A DNA stretch of 49,467 nt from the NCBI GenBank assembly GCA_017524035.1, contig JAFWUY010000037.1:1-49467 (forward strand). The letters are read 5' to 3'. Made by a program: the position numbers and the translations under genes. The notes below the pieces were generated by a model. That model was not told where the DNA came from and did not search any database. It was given only the letters and a program-made list of their open reading frames with translations. The DNA is from Lachnospiraceae bacterium. GTDB lineage: Bacteria; Bacillota; Clostridia; Lachnospirales; Lachnospiraceae. Below, piece by piece: positions 47,586 through 49,467 of the stretch (positions within the stretch are counted from its first letter, which is position 1; each line of letters starts with the position of its first letter).

Positions 47586-49283
47586 TTACGCTTCCTCGAT
47601 AATGGGAAGTATCATCGGCTTTCTCTTGAGGTTTCTCCACACGAAATCACTCATCGCATCCCTTACGGAGGTCTTGATGGTATTCCAGTCGGCACCTTCA
47701 TCCAGGCATTTCTCTACCGCCGACCTGGCAACGGCTGAAGCCTCAGCCAGAAGATCCTCCGACTCCTTGATGTATACGAAGCCTCTCGATACGACATCGG
47801 GACCCGCAATAAGTTCTCCCTCAGCCGAAATGCACATGCATACAATGATTATACCATCTGCGGCAAGTCTCTGCCTGTCACGGAGAACCACATTGCCTAC
47901 ATCACCGACACCGGATCCGTCGACCAGTATATCCCCAACGGGAACCTTGCCATTAACCTCTGCGCTCTCACCGTCAAGCTCGAGAACATCTCCGCTTGAG
48001 ATTATCTTGATCCTGTCCTTGGAAAATCCGAGTTCCCTGGCAATCTTGGCCTGGGCCATCAGATGCTTGTATTCTCCGTGCACGGGAACGCTGAACTTGG
48101 GCTGTACCAGCGAGTAGATCAGCTTTATCTCCTCCTGGCATGCGTGTCCCGATACATGGACATCCTGGAATACGACATTTACTCCCTTTTGAAGGAGGGA
48201 ATTGATGATCCTGGTAACGGGCTTTTCATTTCCCGGGATGGGATGTGATGAAAAGATTACCGTATCCCCGGCACCGATCGTGATCTTTCTGTGTGTTCCG
48301 TCCGCCATTCTCGACAGCGCCGCCATACTCTCGCCCTGGCTTCCGGTCGTGATGATGACCTGTTTGTCCGCGGGTATGTCCTTCATCTCGTCGAGCGTTG
48401 CAAGAGTGTTCTCGGGAATATCGATGCACTCAAGCCGCTGCGCGGTATCGATGATATTGACCATGCTTCGGCCCTCGACCGCAACGCGTCTGCCGAACTT
48501 GTAAGCCGTATTGATTATCTGGCGCACCCTGTCGACGTTCGAAGCGAAGGTCGCAACGAATATCCTGGTATTCTTATTTTCCTCGAATATATCGTCGAAG
48601 ATGGGGGCCAGAGTCTTCTCGGAAGGTGTAAATCCGGGTCTTTCCGCATTGGTCGAATCGCAAAGGAGTGCAAGCACGCCCTTTTTTCCGATCTCCGCGA
48701 ATCTCTGAAGATCGATCGCATCTCCGTAAACGGGAGTGTAATCAACCTTGAAGTCTCCGGTATGTACAACGCAGCCGACAGGCGAATAGATCGCCAAAGC
48801 TGCGGCATCAACGATACTGTGGTTGGTCCTGATGAACTCAACCCTGAACGCACCGAGGTTTATCGACTGACCGAAGGTCACAACTTTCCGCCTGATGCTT
48901 TCCATGAGCTTGGTGCCCTGGGCCGAATGCTCCCTGTCATACTCCTCGAACTTGTGCTCGATGAGTCCCATGGTCAGCCTGGTCGCATAAACGGGACCGG
49001 GAACCTGCGTAAGAACATAGGAGATCGATCCTATATGATCCTCGTGTCCGTGGGTTATGACAAAGCCCTTGAGCTTGTCGTAATTTTCCTTAAGGTATGT
49101 TACGTCGGGTATTACAAGATCGATACCCAGCATGTCGTCCTGCGGAAACGCAAGTCCGCAATCCACAACGATAATACTGTCTTCGTATTCGAAGGCAGTG
49201 ATGTTCATTCCGATCTGCTCAAGCCCGCCCAGAGGGATTATCTTAAGCTTGGAGGTCGGAATCTCTTTATTAGTGTTACTCAA
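47586..49283 (-). CDS. rnj: Ribonuclease J
   Basis: Metallo-beta-lactamase/beta-CASP ribonuclease with 5'-exo and endo activity, central in Firmicute mRNA decay and rRNA maturation. The 565-residue protein has the zinc motif THGHEDHIGS (residues about 77-86), HTGDFKVD and the CASP segments (LCDSTNAERPGFTPSE, TTGSQGESMAALSRM, VHVSGHACQEEIKL) plus the C-terminal domain. The start is a TTG (CAA at 49281-49283), supported by AAAGGAC nine bases before it and by the match of SNTNKEIPTSKLKIIPLGGL to other RNase J N-termini. It precedes a ylbF-family gene. Confidence 0.95.
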   Translation of the reverse strand: MSNTNKEIPTSKLKIIPLGGLEQIGMNITAFEYEDSIIVVDCGLAFPQDDMLGIDLVIPDVTYLKENYDKLKGFVITHGHEDHIGSISYVLTQVPGPVYATRLTMGLIEHKFEEYDREHSAQGTKLMESIRRKVVTFGQSINLGAFRVEFIRTNHSIVDAAALAIYSPVGCVVHTGDFKVDYTPVYGDAIDLQRFAEIGKKGVLALLCDSTNAERPGFTPSEKTLAPIFDDIFEENKNTRIFVATFASNVDRVRQIINTAYKFGRRVAVEGRSMVNIIDTAQRLECIDIPENTLATLDEMKDIPADKQVIITTGSQGESMAALSRMADGTHRKITIGAGDTVIFSSHPIPGNEKPVTRIINSLLQKGVNVVFQDVHVSGHACQEEIKLIYSLVQPKFSVPVHGEYKHLMAQAKIARELGFSKDRIKIISSGDVLELDGESAEVNGKVPVGDILVDGSGVGDVGNVVLRDRQRLAADGIIIVCMCISAEGELIAGPDVVSRGFVYIKESEDLLAEASAVARSAVEKCLDEGADWNTIKTSVRDAMSDFVWRNLKRKPMILPIIEEA

Positions 49284-49334
49284 ATAAATTGTCCTTTCTT
49301 TTCAACGGAAAAGAAAACCCTGCCCGGCGCGTTC

Positions 49335-49467
49335 TCAATCCTCACGCTCAAGTGAGACGTCATCGAGAAGGTCCTCAAAGACAGGTGCCAGGGCATCGAG
49401 CTCGTCGTCGTCAGATACGATCACGTATCTGCTCTCCTCTTCGCCCTCTTCGGAGATGTCCTTGAGG
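49335..49467 (-). CDS. DUF1292-family protein (C-terminal end, runs off window)
   Basis: The visible 43 residues are highly acidic (GEEEESRY-like start, then VIVSDDDELDALAPVFEDLLDDV) and end ERED before TGA. This matches the tail of DUF1292 proteins, small acidic proteins of unknown function that are often found near RNase J or the greA/yrrL region in clostridia. The start is outside the window. It ends 51 bases before the RNase J start. Confidence 0.7.
   Translation of the reverse strand, partial: LKDISEEGEEESRYVIVSDDDELDALAPVFEDLLDDVSLERED

Noticed and set aside
48291..49355. Plus-strand open frame (354 codons) opposite RNase J
   Set aside because: The opposite strand encodes an intact RNase J with all motifs; the plus frame has no recognisable features or ribosome site.

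Overview
This window reads as a chromosomal segment of a motile, low- to moderate-GC Firmicute, most probably a Lachnospiraceae-type clostridium. Grounds for this (inference from gene content): a flgM-flgN-flgK-flgK-flgL-fliW-csrA flagellar cluster with sigma-28/sigma-D type promoters, a type III glutamine synthetase, RNase J beside a YlbF-family protein, ftsEX with M23 and S41 hydrolases, a sortase-type surface protein, B. subtilis-like pyrDB/pyrK, and strong GGAGG ribosome binding sites. There is no rRNA, CRISPR array, transposase or prophage. One tRNA gene (Gln, CTG anticodon) is present. Most genes lie on the minus strand, and no gene-free stretch exceeds 300 bases.

Layout. 1-1.2 kb: 5' part of lysS and greA. 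1.2-8.5 kb: late flagellar genes: anti-sigma factor flgM, chaperone flgN, two tandem flgK paralogues, an oversized flgL, then fliW-csrA. The flgL leader carries an exact ACAGGGAUGU hairpin of the type bound by CsrA, so the cluster may encode both a regulator and its own target. 8.6-12.8 kb: a trigger-factor-like lipoprotein, a small membrane protein, ispE-gntR, and an unknown 202-residue protein with its own sigma-D-like promoter. 12.9-17.5 kb: an accessory-looking locus of two exported proteins facing a membrane-embedded MFS-LuxR regulator. 17.5-26.9 kb: pyrD-pyrK-pyrC, a coiled-coil RND transporter and a MocR-type regulator, all tightly linked or overlapping, with a divergent pyridoxal/pyridoxamine kinase gene. 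The MocR protein has Arg where the PLP-binding Lys should be. 27-30.7 kb: deoC, an SH3/NlpC-P60 cell wall hydrolase and a CapA-type protein. 30.66-30.91 kb: a large imperfect palindrome between two nearly identical terminators.

30.9-36.2 kb: cdaR-like regulator, ftsE, ftsX, M23 hydrolase and S41 protease in one apparent operon for septal cell wall remodelling. 36.4-39.5 kb: small YjfB-family gene, then CPBP protease, acyl-ACP thioesterase and cvfB. 39.5-43.1 kb: tRNA-Gln, a DUF815 ATPase and glnN. 43.2-49.5 kb: RNA metabolism, tRNA modification and cell wall genes (DUF1292 end, RNase J, YlbF family, MltG N-domain-only protein, TrmR, U32 peptidase, LCP ligase).

The most notable items are the CsrA-type sites inside the flagellar operon, the sigma-D-driven orphan gene, the MFS-LuxR/exported protein locus, the MocR protein lacking its PLP lysine next to a B6 kinase, the RND pump with a long coiled-coil insert, the MltG-like protein without a catalytic domain, and the palindromic element near 30.8 kb. 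All assignments come from reading sequence and motifs; no database search was run.
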